The position numbers were made by a program, and so were the translations under genes. A stretch of 64,000 nucleotides of DNA, taken from the NCBI RefSeq assembly GCF_003666685.1, contig NZ_RCIZ01000002.1:1-64000 (forward strand), read 5' to 3'. The notes below the pieces were generated by a model. It saw only the letters and a list, made by a program, of their open reading frames with translations. It was not told the DNA's origin and did no database searches. This stretch comes from Mesorhizobium sp. YM1C-6-2. Its GTDB lineage: Bacteria; Pseudomonadota; Alphaproteobacteria; Rhizobiales; Rhizobiaceae. Positions 36,499 through 45,741 of this stretch are shown piece by piece; within the stretch, counting starts at the first letter, position 1; each line of letters opens with the position of its first letter.

Positions 36499-37272
36499 AT
36501 GCCTGAACTGACGAGCCTTGCCTTGAACGCGCTGGCGCTGCCGGTGCGGCTCCTGTTTCCGCCCGTCTGCGCGGGCTGCCGCCGACAGGTTTCGCAGCCC
36601 GGCGCGCTCTGCGGCCAATGCTGGCCGAAGCTGCGCTTCCTCGAAAAGCCCTGGTGCGCGGTGATGGGCACGCCTTTCCAGTACGAGATGGGCGAGGGGT
36701 TCCTCTCCGCCGAGGCGATCGCCAATCCGCCGCCTTTCGAACGTGCGCGGGCGGCGGTCGCCTATACGGGCGTCGCCCGGCGCATGGTCCAGGCGCTGAA
36801 ATATGGCGACCGCACCGACCTCGCGCCGTGGATGGCGCGCTGGATGCTGCGCGCCGGGGCCGAGTTCGTCGCCGATGCCGATGTCGTCGTGCCGGTGCCG
36901 CTCCACTGGCGGCGCTTCTTTTCCCGCCGTTTCAACCAGTCGGCGGAACTGGCGCGAACGATCGCCGCCTTGTCGGGCAAGCCGTTCGAGCCGATGGCGA
37001 TCCGGCGCGTCAAGGTCACCCGCCAGCAGGTCGGGCTCGGCCTTTCCGAGCGACAGGACAATGTCCGCGCCGCCTTCAAGGTACCACCGGAGCACGACAT
37101 TTCAGTGCGCGGCCGGCGCGTGCTGGTGGTCGACGACGTCTACACGACCGGGGCAACCGTCGCGTCGGTCACCAAGGCGCTGAAACGGAGCGGTGCTGCC
37201 GCGGTCGACGTCCTGACCTTCGCGCGCGTGCTGCCGGGCGACCTGGATAGGGGCGATCCGTGGAACGAGTGA
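36499..37272 (+). CDS. comF: ComF-family phosphoribosyltransferase-like protein
   Basis: A 257-aa ComF homologue: N-terminal zinc ribbon (PPVCAGCRRQ ... ALCGQCWPKL), central VVPVPLHWRRFFSRRFNQS, and the PRPP-loop RVLVVDDVYTTGATV near residue 215. ComF supports DNA uptake in competent bacteria and is kept in many non-competent ones; its reaction is not known. The ATG follows GGGGGAG at a good distance. It is followed by grxC in the same direction with a 97-bp gap containing a palindromic ACTATATAGT. Confidence 0.92.
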   Translation: MPELTSLALNALALPVRLLFPPVCAGCRRQVSQPGALCGQCWPKLRFLEKPWCAVMGTPFQYEMGEGFLSAEAIANPPPFERARAAVAYTGVARRMVQALKYGDRTDLAPWMARWMLRAGAEFVADADVVVPVPLHWRRFFSRRFNQSAELARTIAALSGKPFEPMAIRRVKVTRQQVGLGLSERQDNVRAAFKVPPEHDISVRGRRVLVVDDVYTTGATVASVTKALKRSGAAAVDVLTFARVLPGDLDRGDPWNE

Positions 37273-37369
37273 CATATCTGGGTCAAGTGACGGGGCGGCG
37301 AGGGCCTTCCTGCCCGGCGATCCGGACACTATATAGTCGACAAAGAGACAGTCAGGCTGACGGAACGGA

Positions 37370-37639
37370 ATGGTCGACGTGACGATCTATACGCGGGTGA
37401 TGTGCGGCTATTGCGCCGCTGCCAAGCGTTTGCTCGACCGCAAGGGCGTCGCCTATACCGAGCATGACGCCAGCTTCTCGCCGGATTTGCGCCAGGAAAT
37501 GATCGCGCGCGCCAATGGCCGCAGCACCTTTCCGCAGATATTCATCGGCGGCTATCATGTCGGCGGCTCCGACGACCTCCATGAACTGGAGCGTCAGGGC
37601 CGGCTCGACGGGCTGCTTGCCAACGGACAACTGAACTAG
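37370..37639 (+). CDS. grxC: glutaredoxin 3
   Basis: An 89-aa dithiol glutaredoxin with the active site CGYC (Cys12-Cys15), cis-proline region STFPQIFI, and the glutathione-binding GGSDDL segment. It reduces protein disulfides and mixed glutathione disulfides in the cytoplasm. Length and motifs are complete. It is 10 bp before the Nit-type amidase, together forming a thiol/glutathione operon (glutaredoxin plus deaminated-glutathione repair enzyme), which supports the substrate proposed for the next gene. Confidence 0.95.
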   Translation: MVDVTIYTRVMCGYCAAAKRLLDRKGVAYTEHDASFSPDLRQEMIARANGRSTFPQIFIGGYHVGGSDDLHELERQGRLDGLLANGQLN

Positions 37640-37649
37640 GGTCTTCTGC

Positions 37650-38516
37650 ATGGGTAAGTTCAAGGCCGCCGCCGTCCAGATGCGCTCCGGCAGGGAGCCG
37701 GAACGCAATGTCGTCGACTTCGAGGCGCTGGTGCGCGAAGCGGCGGCCAGGGGCGCGACCTATGTGCAGACGCCGGAGATGACCGGCGCCATCATCCGCG
37801 ACAAGGCCGACCGCGCGATGGCCTTCAGGCAGGAGAAGGACGACGTGATCGTTGCCGCGGCCGGCCGGCTTTCGGCCGAACTCCGCATTTTCCTGCATGT
37901 CGGCTCGACCGGCATCCTCAGGGAAGACGGCAAGATCGCCAACCGCGCCTTCCTGTTCGCGCCGGACGGCTCGCTCGCCGCCCGCTACGACAAGATCCAC
38001 ATGTTCGACGTCGACCTCGACAATGGCGAGAGCTGGCGCGAATCGGCGACCTACGAGCCTGGAGCCGAGGCGCTGGTGGCCGATATCGGTGCTGCGAAGG
38101 TCGGCTTCGGCATCTGCTACGACGTGCGTTTCCCGCAACTTTTCCGCGCCGAGGCGCTGGCCGGAGCCGAGGTGCTGACTGCGCCCGCCGCCTTCACCCG
38201 CCAGACCGGCCAGGGGCATTGGCACATCCTGCAGCGGGCCCGCGCCATCGAGAACGGCGCCTTCATGATTTCCGCGGCTCAGGGCGGGCAGCACGAGGAC
38301 GGCCGCGAGACGTTCGGCCATTCGATGATCGTCGACCCATGGGGCAGGATTCTCGCCGAGGCCGACCATGACGCATCAGGCGTGATCGTCGCCGAGATCG
38401 ATACGGCGCTGTCGGCAGAGGCGCGCCAGAAAATCCCCAACCTCAAGAACGCACGCGAATTCCGCGTGGCGAGCGTTGCCGCCCAGCCCGTCATGCTCCG
38501 GGGGGCTGCGTCTTGA
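37650..38516 (+). CDS. carbon-nitrogen hydrolase, Nit1-type (probable deaminated-glutathione amidase)
   Basis: A 288-aa nitrilase-superfamily amidase with the full catalytic set: Glu43 (TPEMTG), Lys115 (YDKIHMFD) and Cys156 (GICYDVRFP). The close family repairs deaminated glutathione, a side product of transaminases, by hydrolysing it to cysteinylglycine and 2-oxoglutarate; this is inferred from sequence type and from the glutaredoxin next door. The DUF1178 gene overlaps its end by 4 bp. Confidence 0.9.
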   Translation: MGKFKAAAVQMRSGREPERNVVDFEALVREAAARGATYVQTPEMTGAIIRDKADRAMAFRQEKDDVIVAAAGRLSAELRIFLHVGSTGILREDGKIANRAFLFAPDGSLAARYDKIHMFDVDLDNGESWRESATYEPGAEALVADIGAAKVGFGICYDVRFPQLFRAEALAGAEVLTAPAAFTRQTGQGHWHILQRARAIENGAFMISAAQGGQHEDGRETFGHSMIVDPWGRILAEADHDASGVIVAEIDTALSAEARQKIPNLKNAREFRVASVAAQPVMLRGAAS

Positions 38517-38938
38517 TCCGCTTTTCCCTGATCTGCGACCAGGATCACGAGTTCGAGGCCTGGTTCCGCAACAATGACGACTTCGACAAGCAGAAGAAGC
38601 GCGGCTTCGTCGAATGCCCGGCCTGCGGCTCGAAGAAGGTCGGCAAGGCGCTGATGGCGCCGGCCGTCTCGACCGGCCGCAGACAAGAAAAAATCGCTCT
38701 CGCCATGAACGAGATGCAGAAGAAGGCGATGGCCGAGATCAAGGCGCTGTCGGAGAAGATCCGCGAAAACGCCGACTATGTCGGCGACAAGTTCGCCGAG
38801 GAAGCGCGCAAGATCCATTTCGGCGAGGCCGACGCGCGCGGCATCTATGGCGAGGCGACACTGGAGGAGGCGAAAAGCCTGGCCGAGGACGGCGTCGGCT
38901 TCATGCCCATCCCCGTCTTCCCCGAGGATCGCAACTGA
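38513..38938 (+). CDS. DUF1178 family protein
   Basis: A 141-aa protein starting at TTG within the 4-bp overlap with the amidase gene. The N-terminal ~45 residues resemble a small zinc ribbon-like segment (FSLICDQDHEFEAWFRNNDDFD, then VECPACGSKKV), and the rest is helical with a conserved GEATLEEAKSLAEDGVGFMPIP end. The family is widespread in alphaproteobacteria beside the Nit amidase and has no known function; a regulatory or redox-sensing role is possible because of the CxxC pair. Confidence 0.9.
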   Translation: MIRFSLICDQDHEFEAWFRNNDDFDKQKKRGFVECPACGSKKVGKALMAPAVSTGRRQEKIALAMNEMQKKAMAEIKALSEKIRENADYVGDKFAEEARKIHFGEADARGIYGEATLEEAKSLAEDGVGFMPIPVFPEDRN

Positions 38939-38958
38939 GTGGAGGCGAGCGCATCAGT

Positions 38959-39582
38959 TTGGCTGCCCGCATGGTCGAGTGGGGGCTGCGGAACGTATTC
39001 GAGAGCCGTGAAATAGACGGCCTACTACTCTTCGCAAGGGAAGAGGCGATGTTGGACAGGGTCGAAGCGGCGCTCTCGCTTATCCGAGAGTTCGATCCAT
39101 ATCGCTACAGACGGATTCTCAAAGATGTGGATCGGATACTGGTGACGTGGCTTCCGGGATCGATCGGACAATTTTCAACGATAAACTGGACTTGCACGAT
39201 CGACAGGCGCTTTCTCATGCGCGAGAGCACTTCACCGGAATTGATAGCATCGGTGATCGTCCACGAAGCAACGCATGCACGTCTGCATCGGATAGGCATG
39301 GGCTATCCAGAAGCCCTACGCGAGCGCATCGAGGACATTTGTTTTCGTCAGGAATGGCTGTTCGGCAGTAAACTGCCAAACGGTTACGAGGTTCGAACAC
39401 AAGCCGAGAGATATCTCAACGCGCCGCCGCTCGACTTCAGCGACGTCGCCATGAAAGCTCGGAGAGACCAAATTGCAAAATTGGCTCTTCAGGACGTCGG
39501 TTTGTCCGAAAAGTGGGCTCGTCGCTCGATGGCCCTGATAAACTGGTTGGTGCACATAACGCGCAGCATCCGGTCTGCCTGA
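38959..39582 (+). CDS. putative HExxH zinc metalloprotease-like protein
   Basis: A protein of about 207 aa with HEATH (in VIVHEATHARLHRIG) near residue 98, the HExxH zinc signature; a downstream Glu in RIEDICFRQEW could be the third ligand as in gluzincins. There is no signal peptide or clear membrane helix, so it is probably cytoplasmic. Base composition is clearly less GC-rich than its neighbours and codon use is more even, suggesting recent transfer. TTG at 38959 fits the GGAGG at 38941 better than ATG at 38971. Peptidase activity is inferred. Confidence 0.65.
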   Translation: MAARMVEWGLRNVFESREIDGLLLFAREEAMLDRVEAALSLIREFDPYRYRRILKDVDRILVTWLPGSIGQFSTINWTCTIDRRFLMRESTSPELIASVIVHEATHARLHRIGMGYPEALRERIEDICFRQEWLFGSKLPNGYEVRTQAERYLNAPPLDFSDVAMKARRDQIAKLALQDVGLSEKWARRSMALINWLVHITRSIRSA

Positions 39583-39668
39583 CGCTATAGAGTAGTGAGT
39601 GGCCTGACTCACTCGACCAACCCCTCGTGTCCCTATGGCCGAAAGTGCCGGGCGGCTAGTCATCCTCC

Positions 39669-40559
39669 ATGAACGCGCTCTGGAATTCCGCCATCGGCCT
39701 GCTCGTGGTGACCGGCGGCCTGCTTGGGTTGACGCTGCCTTTCGGCAAGATCGCCACCGACGCCGGCGTTCCGGCGCTGGTCTGGGCCCTGGTGGTCTCG
39801 CTCGGCGCGGGTGGCGTGCTTCTCGTCGCGCTGCTGCTGCGCGGCGAGCGCATCCGCCTCAACGCCCACAAGCTGCGCTATTTCTTCGTCACCGCGGCGA
39901 TCTCCTACGCCATGCCCAATTTCCTGATGTTCTCGGTCATGCCGCATGTCGGCGCCGGCTACACCGGCATCATGTTCACCCTGTCGCCGGTCATCACGCT
40001 GGTGCTCTCGATCCTGCTCGGGGTGAGAAGGCCGAACCTTCTCGGCGTCGCCGGCATCGCGGTCGGCTTCGTCGGCGCCGTGATGGTGGCGGTGACGCGC
40101 GGCGAGGCGGGCCAGCCGGCGGCCTTCGTCTGGGTGGCGGCCGCCCTGCTCATCCCGCTCTTCCTGGCGCTGGGCAACATCTACCGCACCATGGACTGGC
40201 CGGGAAAAACCGGCCCGATCGAGCTTGCCGTCGGCAGCCACCTGGCCTCGGCCATCATGCTGCTCGCGGGCATCCTCGTGCTCGACGGCGGCGGCGCGTT
40301 CGGCACGCTGGCCGGCGTGCCTGTCACGACCATCGCGCAGATGGCGTCGGCGGCGGCGATGTTTGCCTTTTTCTTTCGGCTGCAGCACGTCGGCGGGCCG
40401 GTCTATCTCAGCCAGATCGGCTATGTCGCCGCGGCGGTCGGTCTGTTCTCCGGCACGCTCTTCCTCGGCGAGCGCTACGGCCTGCTCACCTGGCTCGGCG
40501 CGGTCATCATCGTGGCGGGCGTGTTTTTGACCACGAAGGCGCAAAGTCAGAAGGGGTGA
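39669..40559 (+). CDS. EamA/DMT-family permease
   Basis: A 296-aa drug/metabolite transporter with ten predicted helices in two EamA repeats (~5-140 and ~155-290). The first repeat carries GLTLPFGKIATDAGVPALVWAL, the second GPVYLSQIGYVAAAVGLFSGTLFLGE, the usual repeat-end pattern with LGE. Members export amino acids or other small metabolites; substrate unknown. It converges on ubiG with only 7 bp between stops. Confidence 0.9.
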   Translation: MNALWNSAIGLLVVTGGLLGLTLPFGKIATDAGVPALVWALVVSLGAGGVLLVALLLRGERIRLNAHKLRYFFVTAAISYAMPNFLMFSVMPHVGAGYTGIMFTLSPVITLVLSILLGVRRPNLLGVAGIAVGFVGAVMVAVTRGEAGQPAAFVWVAAALLIPLFLALGNIYRTMDWPGKTGPIELAVGSHLASAIMLLAGILVLDGGGAFGTLAGVPVTTIAQMASAAAMFAFFFRLQHVGGPVYLSQIGYVAAAVGLFSGTLFLGERYGLLTWLGAVIIVAGVFLTTKAQSQKG

Positions 40560-40566
40560 AGGCTCC

Positions 40567-41310
40567 TCAGGCCCTCTCCGCCAGCAGCATGTAGTTGACG
40601 TCCATGTCCTTCGACTGCGCCCAGCGGTCGGCAAGCGGATTGTAGGTCACGCCGGTGCGGTCGGCGATCGTCATGCCGGCCTCGGCGAGCGCCTTTTCCA
40701 GTTCCTCCGGACGCACCAGCTTCTCGTATTGGTGGGTGCCCTTGGGCAGCCAGCGCAGCACATATTCGGCGCCGAAGATCGCCAGTCCGAGCGCCTTCAG
40801 CGTGCGGTTGATGGTGGCGACGAACATGACGCCGCCGGGCTTCACCATCTCGGCGCAGCGCGCCACGAAGAGGTCGACATCGGCGACGTGCTCGACCACC
40901 TCCATGTTCAGCACCACGTCGAATTTTTCGCCGGCGTCGGCGAGTTCCTCGGCGGTCGCGGCTCGATAGTCGATGGAGACGCGGGACTCGGCCGCGTGCA
41001 GTTTCGCCACCTCGATGTTCGTCTCGGACGGATCGACGCCGACCACCTCGGCGCCCAGCCGCGCCATCGGCTCGCACAGGAGCCCGCCGCCGCAGCCGAT
41101 GTCGAGGAAGCGCAGTCCCTCGAACGGCTTGGCCGCATGCGGGTCGCGGCCGAAGCGTGCCGCCACCTGGTCGCGTATATAGGCGAGGCGGACCGGGTTG
41201 AACTTGTGCAGCGGCCGGAATTTCCCTGTCGGGTTCCACCATTCGGCGGCCATAGCCGAGAAACGCTCCACTTCGGCTTGGTCGATCGTCGTTCGTCCGT
41301 CTTCGGCCAT
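40567..41310 (-). CDS. ubiG: ubiquinone biosynthesis O-methyltransferase UbiG
   Basis: A 247-aa class I methyltransferase carrying out both O-methylations in ubiquinone synthesis. Visible: [16 protein letters not shown] (family hallmark), SAM motif [19 protein letters not shown] at ~66-84, [14 protein letters not shown], and the membrane-contact region [25 protein letters not shown]. Length is normal. ATG at 41310 follows GGAGC. It is a single gene here. Confidence 0.96.
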   Translation of the reverse strand: MAEDGRTTIDQAEVERFSAMAAEWWNPTGKFRPLHKFNPVRLAYIRDQVAARFGRDPHAAKPFEGLRFLDIGCGGGLLCEPMARLGAEVVGVDPSETNIEVAKLHAAESRVSIDYRAATAEELADAGEKFDVVLNMEVVEHVADVDLFVARCAEMVKPGGVMFVATINRTLKALGLAIFGAEYVLRWLPKGTHQYEKLVRPEELEKALAEAGMTIADRTGVTYNPLADRWAQSKDMDVNYMLLAERA

Positions 41311-41493
41311 GGCGATGCTCCTTCGCGACGATGAAGTCGGGCGCTGGGGGCGCAAAGTCAAGCCGGGAGGCGGCTTTTCGCCAACTGCCATCCCTGTGGC
41401 AGGAGCCTTCGCCGGGCGATGGCAGCGGGGCCGACGAAGGTATAATATCGGCATCGGCATTGCGGGTGGGCGCTCTCTTCGGGAGAGAAGATC

Positions 41494-42903
41494 ATGAGCG
41501 AGACCAGGGACCTGTTCACGCTTCTCGGCCAATCGGCGGACGCCGGCGCGGTCGCCGCCATGGAGCGGCTGATCACCGACGCGCCAGACCATCGGCTGTG
41601 CCGCATCAATCCGCTCGCTTTCGCCGTGGCCAACGGCCTCGACGAGGAGGCGACGATCGCCGCCTTCCTGCATGCGACCCGCATCGGCATGTTCGACATC
41701 GCCTGGAACGTGCTCTGCCCGGGCTGCGGCGGCGTGCTCGACAGCAACGCCACGCTGAAGACCATGCAGAAGGACGAATATGTCTGCTCTCTCTGCGCCT
41801 CGGCCTATTCGCCGACGCTGGACGAGATGGTCGACGTGACCTTCACGGTCAGCCCGCGCGTGCGCCGCATCGCCGCACACAACCCGGACGACCTGCCGGT
41901 CGATGAATATTACCGGCAGATGTACTGGGGATCTGGCGTCGACGTGCCGGACGAGGGCTACCAGCAACTGTTCGACGAATTCGTGCTCGATCACGTCGAA
42001 CTCGGCGCCGGCGAGAAAGGCGTGCTGTCGATCCAGCAGCCGGCCGAATTCCTGATCATCTTCGAGCCGGTCACCCATTCGGCGCAGTTCATCGACGTGA
42101 AGGGCGAGCCGTCCCGTGAGCGGCAGACCCTGTCGCTGTCCTTCGACCGCGAGCACGGCCAGCACCAGACGCTGGAGATGCGGCCGGGGCCGCTGCGCAT
42201 CACATTGGAGAACCGCACGGAGGGCCGCGTCCTGCCGACGGTGTTCATCGCCGGCGAGACCCTGCACTGCCTGCTCGGACGGCGGCGCCCCTTCCTCACC
42301 GCCAAGCGGCTGCTCTCCAACCAGACTTTCCGCGACCTCTACCGGACCGACACGCTCGACGTCGACCAGCGGCTGAAGATCACCAGCCTGACCTTCCTGT
42401 TCACCGACCTCCGCGGCTCGACCGAGCTTTATGAGCGCGTCGGCGACCTCGCCGCCTTCGACCTCGTCAAGGCGCATTTCCAGGTCCTGCACGAGATCGT
42501 GGCGTCAGAGGCCGGCGCCGTGGTCAAGACGATCGGCGATGCCGTCATGGCGACCTTCCCGACACCCGACCGCGCGGTCGCGGCGGCGCTGCGCATGCGC
42601 GACGCTATGTGCGATCTCAACAACCGCAACGGCCGCGAGGACCTGCTGCTCAAGATCGGCGTGCACGAAGGCCCGTGCATCGCGGTCACCCTCAACGAGC
42701 GGCAGGACTATTTCGGCTCGACCGTGAACATAGCCTCGCGCGTGCAGGGATTGGCCAATTCGCAGTCCATCTTCGCCACCGCCGCCGTGATCGACGACGG
42801 CAAGACGATGGACCTCCTGAAAAGCAAGGCCCTGACGCCGAAATCGCACATCGCTTCGCTCAGGGGCATCGACCGCGAAGTGCCGATCTACGCTATTCCG
42901 TGA
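41494..42903 (+). CDS. adenylate/guanylate cyclase with N-terminal DUF5939-type domain
   Basis: A 469-aa signalling protein. Residues ~1-280 form a DUF5939-like regulatory region that includes a zinc-ribbon pair CPGCGG and CSLCAS (~75-105). The class III cyclase domain follows from ~290: [18 protein letters not shown] with a metal Asp, [13 protein letters not shown] with the second Asp, and [14 protein letters not shown] with transition-state Asn and Arg. All catalytic positions are present, so it should make cAMP or cGMP. It has no membrane helix. The ligand of the N-terminal domain is unknown. Confidence 0.88.
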   Translation: MSETRDLFTLLGQSADAGAVAAMERLITDAPDHRLCRINPLAFAVANGLDEEATIAAFLHATRIGMFDIAWNVLCPGCGGVLDSNATLKTMQKDEYVCSLCASAYSPTLDEMVDVTFTVSPRVRRIAAHNPDDLPVDEYYRQMYWGSGVDVPDEGYQQLFDEFVLDHVELGAGEKGVLSIQQPAEFLIIFEPVTHSAQFIDVKGEPSRERQTLSLSFDREHGQHQTLEMRPGPLRITLENRTEGRVLPTVFIAGETLHCLLGRRRPFLTAKRLLSNQTFRDLYRTDTLDVDQRLKITSLTFLFTDLRGSTELYERVGDLAAFDLVKAHFQVLHEIVASEAGAVVKTIGDAVMATFPTPDRAVAAALRMRDAMCDLNNRNGREDLLLKIGVHEGPCIAVTLNERQDYFGSTVNIASRVQGLANSQSIFATAAVIDDGKTMDLLKSKALTPKSHIASLRGIDREVPIYAIP

Positions 42904-42975
42904 GGGGCATGTCCCTGCGCGGGCGGCGCTCTGCGATGTCGTTCCGCCCGCGACGAGGTGTTCGGACCGGCAGGA

Positions 42976-43812
42976 TCAGGCGGCCTGCGACCTTACATAG
43001 GCGATGTAGCCGCGCACGTCGGCGGCCGGTTCGGAATAGGCCTTGCCGAGCTTCTTCTCCATCGCCGCCATGTAGTCGCGGGCCCATTTCGGCAGCTTGT
43101 AGTCGACGACCTCGAGGAATTCGAGCGTTGCCGCCAGCCTTATGTCGGCGATCGACGGCTGCGCCCCGCCGATGAACGGCTTGTCGCTCAGGTAGAAGCT
43201 GCGGAACACGTCTAGCGGCTCGGCGATGGCGTCCATCGCGGCCTTCTGGGCAGCCGACTTGTGATGGGCTTCGAGCTCGGCATGGCCGACCTCGCCGGGA
43301 TATTGCGGGAAACGCAGGGCCGGATAGGTCGCGCGGGCGACATAGGGATAGAGCGTGCCGATGAGATAGAACATGGCGCTGTCGATCATCGCCCGCCGCG
43401 CCGGGTTCTTCGGGTAGAATTTCTCCAGCCCGTGCTTGTTGGAGAGATATTGCATGATCGCGCAGCTCTCCCACAGGGCGCCGCGCGGCAGGCCTTTCTC
43501 CTCCAGCATCGGGGTGAGATGGGCGGGGTTGCGCTTCAGGAAGTCGGCTGACCTGGTCGCGCCGTAGACGTCCTTCTCCTCGACATCGAGCTTCGCCGCG
43601 CGCGCGAAGATGCGCACCGACAGGTTGTTCACGCTCGGCTTGATGACGTTGAGCTGCATCGCAGGCTTTTTTGCAGGCTTCTTTGCGGGCTTGGCCGCGG
43701 CCTTCGTCGCGGTCCTGCCCGCCTGTTTGGCGGCGCTCGGCTTGCTGGCCGTCTTCGTCGCGCTCTTGGCTGCGCTCTTTACAGTTTTCGCGGTCGTCTT
43801 CCTCTTGGCAAT
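42976..43812 (-). CDS. glutathione S-transferase with histone H1-like N-terminal tail
   Basis: A 278-aa protein made of a ~52-residue Lys/Ala/Thr/Pro-rich tail (for example KTTAKTVKSAAKSATK, AAKPAKKPAKKPA) joined to a complete GST of ~225 residues: thioredoxin-like domain beginning MQLNVIKPSVNNLSVRIFAR, with ESCAIMQYLS as the glutathione gamma-Glu site, then the all-helical domain with SIADIRLAATLEFLE. The tail start ATG has an excellent GGAGGAG site 6 bp upstream, so the fusion is probably real. Such tails bind DNA or polyanions in other proteins. Last gene of a four-gene operon. Confidence 0.82.
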   Translation of the reverse strand: MAKRKTTAKTVKSAAKSATKTASKPSAAKQAGRTATKAAAKPAKKPAKKPAMQLNVIKPSVNNLSVRIFARAAKLDVEEKDVYGATRSADFLKRNPAHLTPMLEEKGLPRGALWESCAIMQYLSNKHGLEKFYPKNPARRAMIDSAMFYLIGTLYPYVARATYPALRFPQYPGEVGHAELEAHHKSAAQKAAMDAIAEPLDVFRSFYLSDKPFIGGAQPSIADIRLAATLEFLEVVDYKLPKWARDYMAAMEKKLGKAYSEPAADVRGYIAYVRSQAA

Positions 43813-43841
43813 CATCTGCTCCTCCCACTCGTTGGCAAATC

Positions 43842-44423
43842 TCAGTAAGGGTTCCTGGCGCCGCGGTCCGGCGACAGTGTCGCGCGCGACCGTTCGACAA
43901 GCGCCTGGATGGCGTCGGCCAGATGCGGCTCGGCGATATTGTAGTCGCCGCGCGCCACGCGGATGTTGTGCGCCTCCATCAGAACGTCGGCATGGGTGAA
44001 GCCTGCCGGCGGCTCGAAACGGTAGGAAGCGAGTTCGACCAGCAGGCCGAGCGGATCCTGGAAATAGATCGAATCCATGAAACCGCGATCCTTGACGCCG
44101 CTGTGCTTGATGCCGCGCTCGTCGAGCCGCGCCACCGCCTGCAGGAACGTCACCCGCGATACCGAGAACGCGATGTGATGCACCGCGCCGATGTCGGTCG
44201 AGGTGCGAGAGGGATCGGGCTTGCGCGTCTCGTCGGTGAAGACGGTGATGAGGCGGCCGTCGCCGGGGTCGAAATAGAGATGGCTCTCGCTCGCCTTGTC
44301 GAGGTTCGGCTGGTCGAAGATGAAGGGCATGCCGAGCACGCCCTCCCAAAAGTCGATCGATGTCTGACGGTCGGCGCCGACGAGGGTGATGTGATGGACG
44401 CCCTGGCTCTGAAGCTTCTGCAT
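43842..44423 (-). CDS. VOC-family (glyoxalase/extradiol dioxygenase-like) protein
   Basis: A 193-aa vicinal-oxygen-chelate protein with two beta-alpha-beta-beta-beta modules: GVHHITLVGADRQTSIDFWEGVLG at the start and GAVHHIAFSV near ~80, with metal ligands His (twice) and a Glu in DPLGLLVELASY. These positions fit a divalent-metal enzyme such as a ring-cleaving dioxygenase, lyase or isomerase. Third gene of the operon with a PaaK-like ligase (14-bp gap upstream) and GST (29-bp gap downstream), so it probably acts on a CoA ester or its product. Confidence 0.85.
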   Translation of the reverse strand: MQKLQSQGVHHITLVGADRQTSIDFWEGVLGMPFIFDQPNLDKASESHLYFDPGDGRLITVFTDETRKPDPSRTSTDIGAVHHIAFSVSRVTFLQAVARLDERGIKHSGVKDRGFMDSIYFQDPLGLLVELASYRFEPPAGFTHADVLMEAHNIRVARGDYNIAEPHLADAIQALVERSRATLSPDRGARNPY

Positions 44424-44437
44424 CTCCTTCGCCTTTC

Positions 44438-45739
44438 CTAGTGCTGGACGAGCTTGGACTTGTATTCGCTGCGCTGTATCGAACCGAACGGGACAAGCTC
44501 GACGCTGGCGGTGAAGACGAGCGCTTCGCGGATGCGCCGGGCGATTGCCCCCGCCAGGTCGCCGGATGGCTCGCCGTCGCGTTCGAGTTCGACCTGGATG
44601 GGCAGCGGCGGCTCCTGCTTGACGCCCTGGCTTTTCGGCGCAACCAGGATCAGCCCGCTGACGGCCGGCCGGAACTCGGCGACGATCTCGCGGATGGCGG
44701 TCGGGAAGACGTTGACGCCGCGCACGATCAGCATGTCGTCGGTGCGGCCGATGCAGCGGATACGCGGCGCGGTGCGGCCGCAGGGGCAGGGTGAGGTCCA
44801 GACCTGCACATGATCGCGGCTGCGGAAGCGCAGCAGGGGCGCGGCCCGGTGCCGCAGATGCGTGAGCACCAGCTCGCCACGCGCGCCGTCTTCCATCTCG
44901 ATCACGGTTCCCGTGTCAGGATCGACGAGCTCGGCATGCACGATGCCCCGGCCACCCAGATGCATCCCGTCCTGGTGCTCGCACTCGCCCCACAGGGAGA
45001 CGCCGATGTCGCCGATGCCCATCGCCTCGGTGACCCTGGCGCCCCAGCCTTCCTCGAGCCGGGCGCGCATGGCAGGTTCGCCGCCGCCGGGTTCCCCGCC
45101 GACGATCACGCGCGTGACCGAAGAGCCCTTGAGGTCGAAATTCCTCTCCGCCGCCCATTCGATCAGATGCGAGGCGTAGGAGGGCGTCAGCACCGCGGCG
45201 GTGGGCCGCAGCAGCCGGATTGCCATCATCAGCCGGTCGGTGTTGCCGGTGCCGACTGGCACATGGCAGACGCCCAGCCGGTCGAAGGCGCCGAGTACCG
45301 CACCCGCCACGAACGGGCCGGCATTGTAGGTCGACACGACGGTGTCGCCCGGCCGCAGTCCGGCCGTCGAATAGGAACGCGCCGAAGTCGTTTCCCAATT
45401 GTCGAGATCGCCGCGGGTGAGTGGGATATAGCTCGGCGTGCCCGTGGTGCCGCTGGTGGAGAAGATGCGCACCAGTTCGGAGCGCTCGACGCACAGATGC
45501 GCGCCGATCGGATTTTCGGCGGTGCACGAAGCGCGGATCTCGCTTTTCTCGGTGAAGGGGAGGGAGGCGATGGCCGCCAGACCGTCGATCGAGCCGGCAT
45601 CGGGGAAGCCGGCACGGGCCAGCTTTTCGCGATAGAAGGCGGAGCGTTCGAAAAGATAGGCGATCTGGCCGCGGAAACTGGCGTCGTCGGCCGCCTGCTG
45701 CTCGGTCCAGGGCAATGTCTCGGTCGCCCGGTCGAACAT
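44438..45739 (-). CDS. phenylacetate-CoA ligase-like AMP-forming enzyme
   Basis: A 433-aa PaaK-type adenylate-forming ligase. The ATP loop STSGTTGTPSYIPLT lies near residue 95; EAMGIGDIG and LRFRSRDHVQVWTSPCPCGRTAPRI follow, the last with the zinc-like Cys pattern of this family; the hinge GRTDDMLIVRGVNVFP is present. It would make the CoA thioester of an aromatic or similar acid. Residue choice does not fix the substrate, so paaK is not assigned. It begins 2 bp after the lyase-like gene and leads into VOC and GST genes. Confidence 0.87.
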   Translation of the reverse strand: MFDRATETLPWTEQQAADDASFRGQIAYLFERSAFYREKLARAGFPDAGSIDGLAAIASLPFTEKSEIRASCTAENPIGAHLCVERSELVRIFSTSGTTGTPSYIPLTRGDLDNWETTSARSYSTAGLRPGDTVVSTYNAGPFVAGAVLGAFDRLGVCHVPVGTGNTDRLMMAIRLLRPTAAVLTPSYASHLIEWAAERNFDLKGSSVTRVIVGGEPGGGEPAMRARLEEGWGARVTEAMGIGDIGVSLWGECEHQDGMHLGGRGIVHAELVDPDTGTVIEMEDGARGELVLTHLRHRAAPLLRFRSRDHVQVWTSPCPCGRTAPRIRCIGRTDDMLIVRGVNVFPTAIREIVAEFRPAVSGLILVAPKSQGVKQEPPLPIQVELERDGEPSGDLAGAIARRIREALVFTASVELVPFGSIQRSEYKSKLVQH

Positions 45740-45741
45740 GT

